A stretch of 64,000 bases of DNA from Campylorhamphus procurvoides (taxonomy: Eukaryota > Chordata > Aves > Passeriformes > Dendrocolaptidae): positions 1,270,166 through 1,334,165 of the forward strand of contig WBMV01001906.1 in NCBI GenBank assembly GCA_013396655.1, written 5' to 3'. The notes beneath the pieces are model-generated. The model was not told the DNA's origin. It did not search any database and saw only the letters and a program-made list of their open reading frames with translations. The position numbers and the translations under genes are program-made. The first letter of the stretch is position 1, and every line of letters starts with the position of its first letter. Of the stretch, positions 38,868 through 49,200 are shown in pieces.

Positions 38868-38873
38868 AATAAA
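38868..38873 (+). terminator. CCSER2: Proximal poly(A) signal AATAAA
   Basis: Canonical hexamer 210 nt after the long-tail stop, followed by GGTTGTATCG. The downstream U/GU-rich element is modest, so use is uncertain. Confidence 0.5.
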
Positions 38874-39651
38874 GGTTGTATCGCAATCTTAGTCATTAAG
38901 CAAATCCTGAAGTCTCTGGTGACCACGAATGCCAGAATGCTGCACTATCTGTTTCAGGATGGCAGAAATTATTTCTTACCTCTGTTTCTTTGAGTTATTA
39001 GGCAATGAAATTGCTGTTCTCTTTAACTTCTTGGTTCTGAGTACTTGTTAGGTCAGAGTGGTGGAAAATTAGACTTATTAGCAGCTGTTTTATTGGCCAT
39101 AATTCTGACTCTGTATTCCAGAGGCCTATGCAAAAATCCTTGTATTTATCATTATCTCAAGACTGACATATTTAACGTTATTTAATCTGACGGGTTGGGT
39201 GGGTTGTGTTGTTTTGTTTTGCTGTAATCTGAAGTTGCTCTGTTCTTTATTTATCCCATTTTCACTGTTCACAGACATTTAAGCAGATTTCACAGGGTGA
39301 AATGAATCTTCTCGCTTAAACATCATCATTTGTTAAAAGATTGTGGTATGTTTTTATTGTGTTGAATAGACACATTACCGGGTAGATTCTTGAAACGCAG
39401 TGCAAAGGATACTTGTGCAAAACCTTCCAATGCAGGCTCTTATGATTGATAAGTAGGGAGCCTCTGGGAATAAGGGGTCCATAACACCTATGTTGAGGTT
39501 GCACAACATGCATTTTAATTAATATTTTAAACTTTTATTGTATTACTTGTATTTATTGATTTCTGTTTAATATTGAAAGGCTCTGAAGTACCTGACTTGA
39601 AATTTTGCACAAACTTTGCCATATGTGTAAGAATTTGAAACTATTTTACAG

Positions 39652-39657
39652 AATAAA
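39652..39657 (+). terminator. CCSER2: Probable main poly(A) signal AATAAA
   Basis: Canonical hexamer about 1 kb after the stop. A U/GU-rich region follows at about 39776-39830 (TTTTGGTTTTGGGTTTTTTG and a T11 run). A further AATAAA sits at 39867-39872. Confidence 0.6.
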
Positions 39658-39675
39658 ACTTGTATTAAAAATGCA

Positions 39676-42150
39676 ATTATTTTTAAGAAAGGAAAAAAAA
39701 ATTAACCCCACTTATTTGCTTTGAGCAATCATATTATGTCCTAACCAGAGCTGGTACTCTTAGAAGTTTTTCAGAGATGTGTATTTTGGTTTTGGGTTTT
39801 TTGTAATTTTTTTTTTTGTAATTTCTGAAGAAGTACATGATAACTGGGAAAGGAGCTTTTTGGGGAAATAAAGCAAAAAAAAAATCAACATTTTTGTGCT
39901 CTCTAGGAGAAGTATTTTTTCTGAAAGTAGTCTGGAAATACATGCCCATCATGGTGCACTATGGGACCATGACATATGTCATGTGAGTTAAACGTATACA
40001 TATCAGTGAAACTTTCTAGAAATTCGATGCTATGTCCCGTCTCCAGTCCTTCCCTCCTTCCCATGACTCTCTTGGATGTTACTGGTTGGGTGGGGGTTTT
40101 TCCTGTCCTTGAGCTGGTTTTAAAATCAGCAGGAGAAGGCTGTTGCAACAGCTTTGCTCAAAATCTGTTCCTGAAGAGCACATAATATCAGTGAAATGCA
40201 AAATATGTTTTTTTGTTCTAGGCTTTGGCTGTAGGACACTGACATATTACAGTATTTTCTTTGAGAGAACTGAAGTGAATAGGTATAGACATTTCATAAA
40301 TAAGTTCAGTGATCAACTCCTATAGTATAAGCCCTTTGACTAGGGGTATCTGGATGGAAACCTCAGTTGGGTGAAGGAAAAAACATTTGTCTCACCTGAG
40401 TTTTCAGTACATAGTTAATATTCAAGAAAGTTTTTGGATTTGTCACACTAATTTATTTTTTTTGAAACTGACAATGAAGTGGAAAAATTGAAAGTTTGGG
40501 GGGAAGATGGGTAGGGGGGAGGTTCCATCTCAGAACTCCTTGTATCACTCTGAAATAAGGGACCTGCAGGACTTTGTGTGAACTGAGGCAAAGCCAATGT
40601 AAGCAAGACATAGCAAGGCTAATGTTCATTGTTACAGTTGGTATAGGATCAAAGTAACTACAACTCGAGATTGCAGTAACAATTATTCTGCTGGAATAAT
40701 TTCTTCCCTTGAAAAGCATTGAATTGGATGTCCTTTAGTGTAAGTACTTACTTTCAATTAGAAAATAAGCCCAACTTTTTATATTCCCCAGCACTAGCTC
40801 CTGGCAGCTAACTGTGTTTCTCAGGAGTTTAAAGACTGCTGAGAGAATGGTCAGATTTCTGGTTTGTTTTCTGGTCCACATAGATTTCTATGGAAGGTGT
40901 GTTTTTTTTAAGTTTACTTTTCTTGAAGAGAAGCTGATTTTACTGTTACTTGCATATGATTTTGTGTAAAAATATGATTTTCATTTAATGGTATTGACAG
41001 AGGTATTTCATCATGAATTCTTCTGCTTCTTATTCTGGAGGTATCGCCAGCCTGATTTAGTGATGTTAAAATTTTTATGTTTACATTAAAAGTATAGATA
41101 TATTAGCTATCTGCACCTTTACTGAAAATTAAGGAGAGAGATGATCAAAGCAAATTAAGCAAAAAAATTGAGATGATCAGGGTTTTCATAAAAAAAGATA
41201 GTTCCTAATTTTTCTTTCCAGAAGAAAAAAGTTATATTTATACAAGGGTGGGGGTGTCTGTGTTAAAGGAACATAAGTAGATTATAGTATTTTTTTTTAG
41301 AGAGTTTTCCCATTTTGTTCTGACAGATTAGTGAGACATTGAGCTGGAGACAGCAGGATTTGATCATGGATGAGACAGATGCTAGCCTGAATTATATTTG
41401 TGTTCAGCTGCTAACCTCACATCCCTCTAAAGACAACTGCATGTTCTGGCTCTTCAGACTTGACCAGGGAAGGCTCTGTTGCATGTATAGTAAGTCCAGA
41501 GTATGAGCAAAGCCTGTCAGTAGATGGGCAGCTGGAAGAGTAGTGGGGAAGTGAAGTTTGAAGCTTCACTTGGGTGAAAAATGGAGTTTGGGGGGCAATG
41601 GGGAAGAGGGTGCTGAGTAGAGTTTGTCAAATGGGATAAAGTGTTTTCAGGTAACGTCTCTACCTTATGGAAGGTGCAGATATACCGTCAGTACTGGTGC
41701 AGTTATCCAAAAGGCATACATTTAAGAATTTGATCTTCAGGGGTGTTTTTTTTTAGCTTTGTAAAACTGGTGTATTGCCATTTTTTTTTGTTTTTGATTT
41801 CTCATTCTTTTGTGCAATATTCACAAAAGTATTAAACTGCTGCTCAGTATGTGTGTACAGAGGCATTTTAACAAGTGAATAAACACAAAAGAAAAGAACA
41901 GAATTGCACTTTAAATGAGCTTTATTGCTTGGAGTTGTGCCTAAAATAATCTAGATGCCTCCTGCTGTGTGTGGCTTTTGTTTGAAACCAATTTCCCCGG
42001 TAGTGTTGCTGTTTCCAAGGTATTTTCACATCACTCTCACAGAATTGATATGCACTCTAGCATGTTTAAAAATATTCATATAGTGTACTGAGTTTTTGTT
42101 GTGCAATGACTTTAATTTGACTGTGGAATTTTAACACTGATGATGCAGCC
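39676..42150. other. Downstream flank, no gene recognised
   Basis: AT-rich sequence with short homopolymers such as T11 at 39807-39817 and another AATAAA at 39867. It could be extended 3'UTR if the distal poly(A) site at 43052 is used. No coding frame with family resemblance was found. Confidence 0.6.
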
Positions 42151-42152
42151 AG

Positions 42153-42167
42153 ATTATTATTATTATT
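42153..42167. repeat. (ATT)5 microsatellite
   Basis: Five perfect ATT units followed by ACC. Confidence 0.9.
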
Positions 42168-43051
42168 ACCTTCCCCTTCCCTGAAGCCAGCACTTCCTAC
42201 TGCCAATCAAAGCCCATGGCTAAACTTCCCTAGGACTAGCATAGCTCTGGAAGAATAATAGTCCCAGCTTATGTTTTTGAGAAAAGAAGTGCAATATTAT
42301 CTCTTAGACTTTCTCAAAATAATCACAAAGGCCCTGAAAATCCAAAACGACGCTGAATTTCGATACGGTTCCAAAAAAAACGGGTTCCTCAATGTCACAT
42401 CTTGTAGCAGTGAGACTGGGCACAGCAAGTAGACTGCATCACTGATCAGTAAAATTCATTTCATCCTTGATCTAAGTGCTGATTTGTTGTAACGATGCTA
42501 GAAAACTGAATACCATTTGCGTGCTCTCCTTTGTTTGCATGTCACAACCATATGCACATTCTAAAGTGTCATACTTGGGTAGGTTGCATGTTGGGGGGGA
42601 AGTATTTCTGGATTTGCACAGCACATAATCCTCTTAATACGGTCATTTTCTTGCTGTACAAATGGAAATCAGTTCTTGAATTGGGCTTCCGTAGCTGTTC
42701 CTTATCTCGTTACAGAGGCTTTTTCTGAGCAGAGTGGATTTAGTACGTGATCCTGGTGGTCAGTCTCAGTATAGTCATCTTACAACTGTGCTATCAAGGA
42801 AATTCAGTCACTGTTGTGGTAAAGCTGCTCACTGCCTACTTAATTCTAAAAGCACCACCATAAACCCAATACAATTCCGGTGTAATGAAATCTTGAATTC
42901 AGTAATAGCTAAAACAAGAGGTACTCTTACTATCTGCTTTGTTTTTGGTTTTTTAATCCAGGCCAGAGTAAATACTGTATATTCGAATTTGCTTGTAAAG
43001 TTGATTCAAAAACCTGTATGTAAAAATTCTTTCCTCAATGTTGCTCTAGTG

Positions 43052-43063
43052 AATAAAAATAAA
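43052..43063 (+). terminator. Two adjacent AATAAA hexamers, possible distal poly(A) site
   Basis: AATAAA at 43052-43057 and again at 43058-43063, followed by a T/GT-rich stretch (TTCTGATTCTTGTGTGATTT, about 43087-43106). It could end a 4.4-kb CCSER2 3'UTR or a separate noncoding transcript. Confidence 0.35.
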
Positions 43064-45880
43064 AGTCATAATTCTAATAAGTATCTCTTCTGATTCTTGT
43101 GTGATTTTTTTAGTCATTGTTCAGAACGTAGAGAGAAAATTTGGGGAGAGGAGGAGATTATGTTTGTGCTAACAGTGGGGTGTTTTATGGAATTGTCTTT
43201 CACAGACTTTACAGGTTTTTAACATGAGACTTGTTATTTAAGACACAAGGAGGGAAAAGAAAAAAGCATGTGTAACATTAACCAGATATATGCAGTTCTG
43301 CTTTCCCTGGGTTATGGATATTAGCTGCTGTTTCAGACAAGAATTGGCTTTTAGCAGAGGGCACTAAACATAAATGCTACAGTCCTGAAAAGGAGTTACT
43401 CAAGTATTTAGTGCTTATTAGTCAATATGAAAGCTAAAAAGGTGCTTTTCTGTTAGGGTTTCGAGTTGTTTTCTCTGAAGCCACAAGCAGTAAAGTAAGG
43501 CCTTGGGTCTGGTGCAATGCATTGGGTGCTTCTGCACAATGCTCCAAGTCCTCACTGAATACAGTGCGAGTTCTCAGTAAGACACTGAAGGCAGAAGTCA
43601 TTGACCAGAAACTGCTTTGAGAATGATTCTGAATTGGTTATGCCAAAGCAGAGCACAATCTGAAAACTTCTGTTTAAAATGCTTCCCAACGGCAGGCATT
43701 GAAAAACAGTTGTAGACATGGGACAAATCCAACAGTTACTTTATTTGCTTTGCTTTGTTGTGTTTGGTTTTTATCCCTGAAAATTCCACAGAAATGCAGC
43801 AATTTGGGAGAAACCTTTAGGTTTCAATGGAGCTTCACATTCTGACAGAATGTGGTTCTCAACACTTCTCCAATCAAAACAATTACTTAGATTTTATTCT
43901 GAAGGGACCTGACAACATCATTATCTTGGGTGCGACAGTTAGAGAGATGCCCTTGAAAATCATCCTGTGCAAATTTCCCTCACGATCATGAGTATAGAAC
44001 AGCTTTTGTGTACACAGTGGTCAGTCTAGGCATGGTAAATACACTAGTTATAGCACAAGTGGATGCATAGGGAACCTATGAGCCTTTAAAGACTTGGATC
44101 ATTTGGTTTGATAGATTTCAGTGCTTAGTAATACAAAAGTCGAACTGTTATTCCCACAATTCTTTACTCCATTTTAATTGCTACTCAGTGTGACAAACTG
44201 TAGTAATTATCCCATGCTACCTTTAATCTCTCTGCCTTAGTTTCCCATATATAAAATGAGAATAATACCACTGTTAGCAAAGTCCAGGCTTGCAAGATTC
44301 TGTGCTGACAGCATGAAAAAAAATTCCCTGAGGAAATGAATCCTCCCTTATTTTCTTGAACATTATATTAATCTTCCTGCATTTGCCTGCTCAGGAGTCT
44401 TAAAAAACATTATTTTAAGTAATCCCTTGCATGCAAGTTTTTTGGACTTTGTTGAAACTATTTTATTACTACAAGATCCAGTGAATTTCCATCTTATAAG
44501 GGTTGCCAGCAATTATTTGCAGGAATTCATGAAGTGTAAATGGGAAGGAATGGTATCTCTATGTGAGTTACGTGCAGCACAGTGGACAAGTTCTCTGCAG
44601 GCCTAGAAGGAAGTTCTTATGGAAATCTGTATCCCATTCAGTACACTGGCAGTCCTGTGGGGTAACAGGAACCTGTGTCCCCATCTCCTGGGAGGATTGC
44701 TAAGGTGTGCATTTGTGGGGTGCTTCTCCTTTTCATTTCCCTCACCTTTGGCCAAGTGATTCAGTGTCGCTCAGGCTGCTGTGGGCGACTCTGAGCTCTG
44801 TCCTGGTTTAGAGCCTCTCCCAAGTTGTGCTCTGTAATTTCTGTGGTTGTTGCTGTGGTGCTTTGCTGTCCCACGGCAGCGAGGAGAGCCCTCTGTGTGA
44901 GCTGCTGCATCACACAGGAGTAGGGAGCAGTTACTGCTGCAAGGCACACAGCAGAGGGTTGTCAGGCTGAGCTGATCTGCCAGGACCTGAACTTCTGTTC
45001 CTAGAAAGTCTGATGTTCAAACCATATGCTTATAAGCTGTTGCAGATTTGGCATTGCTGTGTGAAGAAGCCTAATGAAACACAACCTCTCTGCTAATAAT
45101 TCTCCTGTGTGTTTTATCCTGGCATTCAGTTTCTGCCTTCAAAGGAATTAGTGAAGGTCTATGGGTGTGCATTATGTTAACAGCTGTTGAAAGCTCTCTG
45201 TGTGGCATTTCTGGGACATTCAGGGCACTGAAAAAATACTGTGTATTTGTAATTTGTATTTATGTGTGGAAAAAAATGTATTTTTTTAAAATGTGTTTCT
45301 AATAACACTTTTTTTTTTAGCTACTTTGAGGGTGTTAATTTCCTCAAGGTATTATCTTTGAGAGCTACTATTCTATTTGTTACTATTCTAATATTGTCTG
45401 ATTTCATACAAATTCTTCTAGAAAAGAAAAAGGGTCACGGAGGTTACTTTCAATGTTGTATTACATTTCTTACATTGCTGACACAGAACACTACATCACC
45501 TGTGTTTTGCATGTTTTCTTGAGTCATATCCTGAGGCGTGCTAGTGCAGGAACTAAGAAACTTGAGTAGGACTGTTAGAAATGCACTAATGGCCACAGGA
45601 TAAACATTCTAGAAAGGCTTTTCAGCTGTTACTCTAACAGCTCTACATTATGCAAAGTGCTCTAAGCTGAGTACCACTTGCACAGGCCTTACTTAGCAAA
45701 CATGTTTTAGTCAGTGTCTGCAGGGTAAATAGCAAAGCCTAATGATTTATAGTAAAGCACCTGGAGCTCTACTGACAGAAAGAAAACAAGAATGAAGTTT
45801 ATTATTTTCATTGTAAATGCATCGCAGGCAGGTGGATAAGAACGAGCCAGATGACATGCTTTGTCTAGGAAGAATCCCAC
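43064..45880. other. Intergenic stretch, no gene recognised
   Basis: AT-rich with a more GC-balanced part around 44640-44960. A CTCF-like motif with two mismatches lies at 43351-43364. The open frames are short and show no splice context. Confidence 0.6.
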
Positions 45881-45983
45881 TGATAAACACTTTCCCTCCT
45901 CGGGTCAGATTCCAAGCGAGTCCCTGTTGCCATCAGTCTGGCCAGCGCTGGCGCGGTGCGGCCGCAGCTGGAATGCAGCGGTG

Positions 45984-45997
45984 ACAGCAGAGGGCAG
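45984..45997 (+). promoter_or_regulatory. CTCF-binding motif (13 of 14 consensus positions)
   Basis: ACAGCAGAGGGCAG compared with the core consensus CCASYAGRKGGCRS differs only at the first base. It sits inside the CpG-rich patch. Motif match is direct; occupancy is inference. Confidence 0.5.
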
Positions 45998-46129
45998 TGC
46001 AGGGCAAGCAGCGGGCAGGGCGCTCACAGCCAGCGCCTCCCCAGCCACACGGGGGCTGGCACTTAGCCTGGCACAGACCATCCATCTCCTCGCCCTGTGC
46101 TCTTTGCCCTGACGGGCCAGCCCCAAACT

Positions 46130-46169
46130 AAGCGCTCCTGATTTATGTTCAGTGAGCAGGAGCGACGCT
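46130..46169. repeat. Inverted repeat with bulge
   Basis: AAGCGCTCCTG is mirrored downstream by CAGGAG and CGCTT separated by CGA. This gives 11 potential base pairs with a 3-nt bulge around a 16-nt loop. Confidence 0.6.
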
Positions 46170-46231
46170 TCAGTGGAAAGAAGCAATGATCGCTTAGGAG
46201 GTAAAACAGACATTGATAACCTCAGCTGAGG

Positions 46232-49200
46232 AGTCTGTATAATTTGAACTGAAATAAATTAGTTGTTTTCCCTGCTCGGTCTCTGTGACAGGCTTGTTTT
46301 GATTCAACCAGCTCTATTTATCATTCAGCTCACTGATTGCTCCGGTTGGAAAACCACAAGGGATGTGGGAGATAAAGACTAAATGTGCAAATGTGTTGGC
46401 AACTCCAAGCCCTTGTAGAAATCTTTAACTGCTCTTTCAGTGCACTAACCCTGCAGAGAAAATCCTTCCTGCCTGGGAAGAGGTGGTTGTTTCACTGTTC
46501 TCACAGGATTTGTTGTCCTGTGGTCACTTATGGGAAATTACTCAAGACGAACCTGTGTATTTACTTTCCTGTTTAACTGTTTGTAAACTTTACTGTGCAT
46601 AACACGGATGAAATAACCAGAAATCAGCGTCACTACTGGGTCCTATTTTCGTTGTTCTGGGTTTTGGTTTGTTTGTTTATTAACTTGGAGTCAAAACTTA
46701 ATTATTTTGATTTTATTCCTATGAAACATGAGGCCTGTTGTGATCATATTAATTTAAGGATAACGTTTTTATAAGTAGAGCAAATATGAACTAAGGTTAG
46801 AAGAACTTATGAATTACATGTTGCTGCCTTGAATTAGGATAGACATAGCAAGCAATTTTTCAGGGAATTGAATTAGTGTTGTATTAGACCTCAGGCTTTA
46901 CACTGGGATACACTTGTTAGTTTGACTTGTAGCTCTGTGAAACCTTGGACTCAACCACTTATTTTTTTTCCTAGCAGTTCTGTTCCAGCACCCAAGGGAA
47001 AGATTCTTAATAATCCCTAAACTGAACTGGTGAAAATGTCCCTTTAAATGTTCACTCCCAAATGGCAATTTATGTGAATTTTAGCAGGAAGCAACCAGGG
47101 CTTTATACCTCAACTGTTAGCTGTAGAAATACAAGATGGTTCTCAGCAAATATGCAGTTGCAAGATCTGTGTGATTTCAGGACAGTGGTGCTTTGCACCA
47201 TTCTATAGAATAGTTAATTCTTTTAGACTGAATCCAGCAGAGGGAGTTTTTTGGTATTTTTTTTTCCCAAATAATGATGGCTTTTTCTCCTATGTTCCAC
47301 AGATGCTTCAGTAAGAGTTATTGATGGTACCTACCACTTAAGAGTGAAGAACAGGAAGGTAGTGCTGACTTCTGTTGTTGTAAAAGGTTTGCCAGTAGCT
47401 GCTGAGGGTCAGAAGGATGCGGTGTTACTGAAGCTGTACTAGAAAGCTGTAATATCCAAGCTCATAAAATCTCATGGAGGGAGGACTGGCCATGAAATCG
47501 GCAGGTTTGCTGTGCAGCAAAATATAGTGCAGACCTACCTGAGACTGCAGGAACTTCAAGACAAGTAGCAGAACAACTATGTTAATAAGTATGCATGGTA
47601 GCTGAAAAAATAAATCGTCTGAGGTAGGCACCAGTTGACTGCATCACAATTGGGCATGTACGTGCCTCGTTTCTCTCATCTCCCATGCTTCTCCACAGTG
47701 CCCTTAGCTGCTTACATGTGTGGATTCCTTTAATCTGGAATTATAAAGAAGTATATCAGCCCAGTAACTTAAAGAATTCTGAATCTGTTCCCTTCTCTTT
47801 TTTAAGGCCATCTACAGATAATTTACGCAGTCTAACTTTTGATGTATATGTCACTTTATCTGCTTTTCCTGTCAGTTGTAGATTACATTTGGGTTTGGCA
47901 CTTAGTTATTTGATTATTGGCAACTACTTCCTTGTTCCTCTCTTCCCTGGTGAGCCATGAGCATTGCTGAATTTGTCTTTTCATTGCCTGACTACAGAGG
48001 ACATGAGCTTTTCAACAGCAGCGTGCAGACTGACAGTGAATTAACCTCTTGCTAGTGGAACCAAAGAAATCACCTTTCAGTTCCAAGTCTGCTCCTCAGA
48101 GATGTCTCCTTGATGTCCAAAGCCCTGTTGTCACTCTTAGTGCTATCAAAGGTATGAGAATAATTAATTCTCCTCAGCTTTGGGGTTTGGGTTGTTTTGT
48201 GGAGAAACAAAGCACGCACTGTCTGAATTCATTTAAAGTCAGCTGTTTATAAGTCTCTTTAAAGCTGTAGCTTTGATAAGGATTCCACCTCTGTTTTCTC
48301 CCTTTAATTTACTCCATTAAAACACGCATGACCTCTCAGCACACCTCTGCCCGTGTTCTGACTCCCTGCAGCTGAGCCTGATGCCATGGGTGGGATCTGA
48401 TGGCAGTGCACAGCCCTGGCTCCAAAAGCAGCTGGCCCAGATGCTGACAGCTCCTTGCAGAGGTTTTTTTTCTTTTGTTTTGGAAGCTAATGGCCATGGG
48501 TCAAACAGACCATTTCCCAAACTGGACCATTTATTCGGCCATGGTCTTTTTGGTTGCATTTTTTGGGTTCCTTGGGTTCTTTGGTTGTTTTGTTTGGGTT
48601 CATCCCTGCAAAACTCTAAGGTGCTATCCTACCATGGTTGAAGGTACATGGGAATCTCTGGCCATTTCCCTCAGTGTTGGATATCCTGCAGCTAACTTTT
48701 TTGCCTGTTCAGCAAGTGTTAAATTCAGGTTGGATGCCCTCTAGTGCTTTGGCTCTCTGTTGGTCACAACAACCACCTGTCATGACTGACCTACTGCATC
48801 TTGTGATGCTCAACATGACCAGCAGTACCAGTGCCAGGCACTCAGGGAACTCCCTCCCTCAGCCCAGGGTGGCTCTGGATTTTATGCTTCTCTGACATTT
48901 TTTGTGGCCTGCAGGTTTTGCAGAGGCTGTGGCTTTGTTGAAGGCAGCCATGAGACTTTGTGATCCTCAGGACCATGTCAGAGCGGGAGAGAACTTCGCA
49001 CTGGGGTGAGGTCAAGGCAGCACCATGTTGGTGCAAATGTCCACATCTCTGGAGAATTCTGGAAGGCAAATTGCTGTCCATAGGCATTGTGTTGGTAAGT
49101 GAGAGGCCTCAGCTACCTCCCCTTTGGCCATTTTGCATGTGCACCATCGGCCACTGGCGCCAATGGCTGCAGGAGAGCGGGATGGCATGGAGGGCACTCC

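Larger units (their letters stand above)
7042..39675 (+). other. CCSER2: CCSER2 gene, 3' portion (8 coding exons and 3'UTR)
   Basis: The span covers eight plus-strand exons with compatible phases and a terminal 3'UTR; the gene continues upstream of base 1. The product is a coiled-coil, serine-rich cytoplasmic protein. Mouse Ccser2 (Gcap14) is, as I recall, described as a microtubule plus-end-tracking protein in neurons. In order, the exons encode an acidic segment, a His/Arg-rich segment, a conserved helical block containing MLDEMTLRHMVQDCTAV, a second coiled coil, a Cys/Trp segment and alternative tails. Without the 85-nt exon the window encodes 513 residues; with it, 299. The human protein is about 834 aa by memory, so the N-terminal part is missing here. 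CCSER1 is the alternative identity. It spans over a megabase in human, so the small introns here argue against it. Gene family is near certain; the CCSER2 assignment is about 80% likely. Confidence 0.82.
38659..39675 (+). other. CCSER2: CCSER2 3'UTR (to main poly(A) site)
   Basis: This runs from the stop codon to just past the AATAAA at 39652. It is AU-rich towards its end, with several UAUUUAU-like stretches around 39540-39560. A shorter UTR of about 240 nt could end after the AATAAA at 38868. An extended UTR reaching about 43.1 kb is possible. Confidence 0.65.
45890..46240. promoter_or_regulatory. CpG-rich candidate regulatory patch with CTCF motif
   Basis: By hand count 45901-46200 has 18 CpG dinucleotides and is GC-rich, whereas the sequence on either side is AT-rich and nearly CpG-free. 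It contains a near-consensus CTCF site (45984-45997), a bulged inverted repeat (46130-46169) and a 12-bp palindrome centred on the E-box CAGCTG (46220-46231), preceded by a GATA motif (about 46215-46219). It is too small for a classic CpG island and has no obvious exon. An insulator or enhancer, or the start of an unannotated noncoding RNA, are the options. Confidence 0.45.

Noticed and set aside
42734..43093. 119-codon plus-strand open frame ending near AATAAA
   Set aside because: No domain or family resemblance, no splice context, and AT-rich chance-like composition. The poly(A) signals lie within the frame itself, so they are more likely part of an extended 3'UTR.
44798..44815. TGTCCTGGTTTAG resembling the start of a bird LTR
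   Set aside because: Similarity stops after about 13 bases; the following sequence does not continue as an LTR.
45905..46213. Open frames across the CpG-rich patch as a coding exon
   Set aside because: Frames are open on both strands because of GC content; no start context, splice sites or family resemblance.
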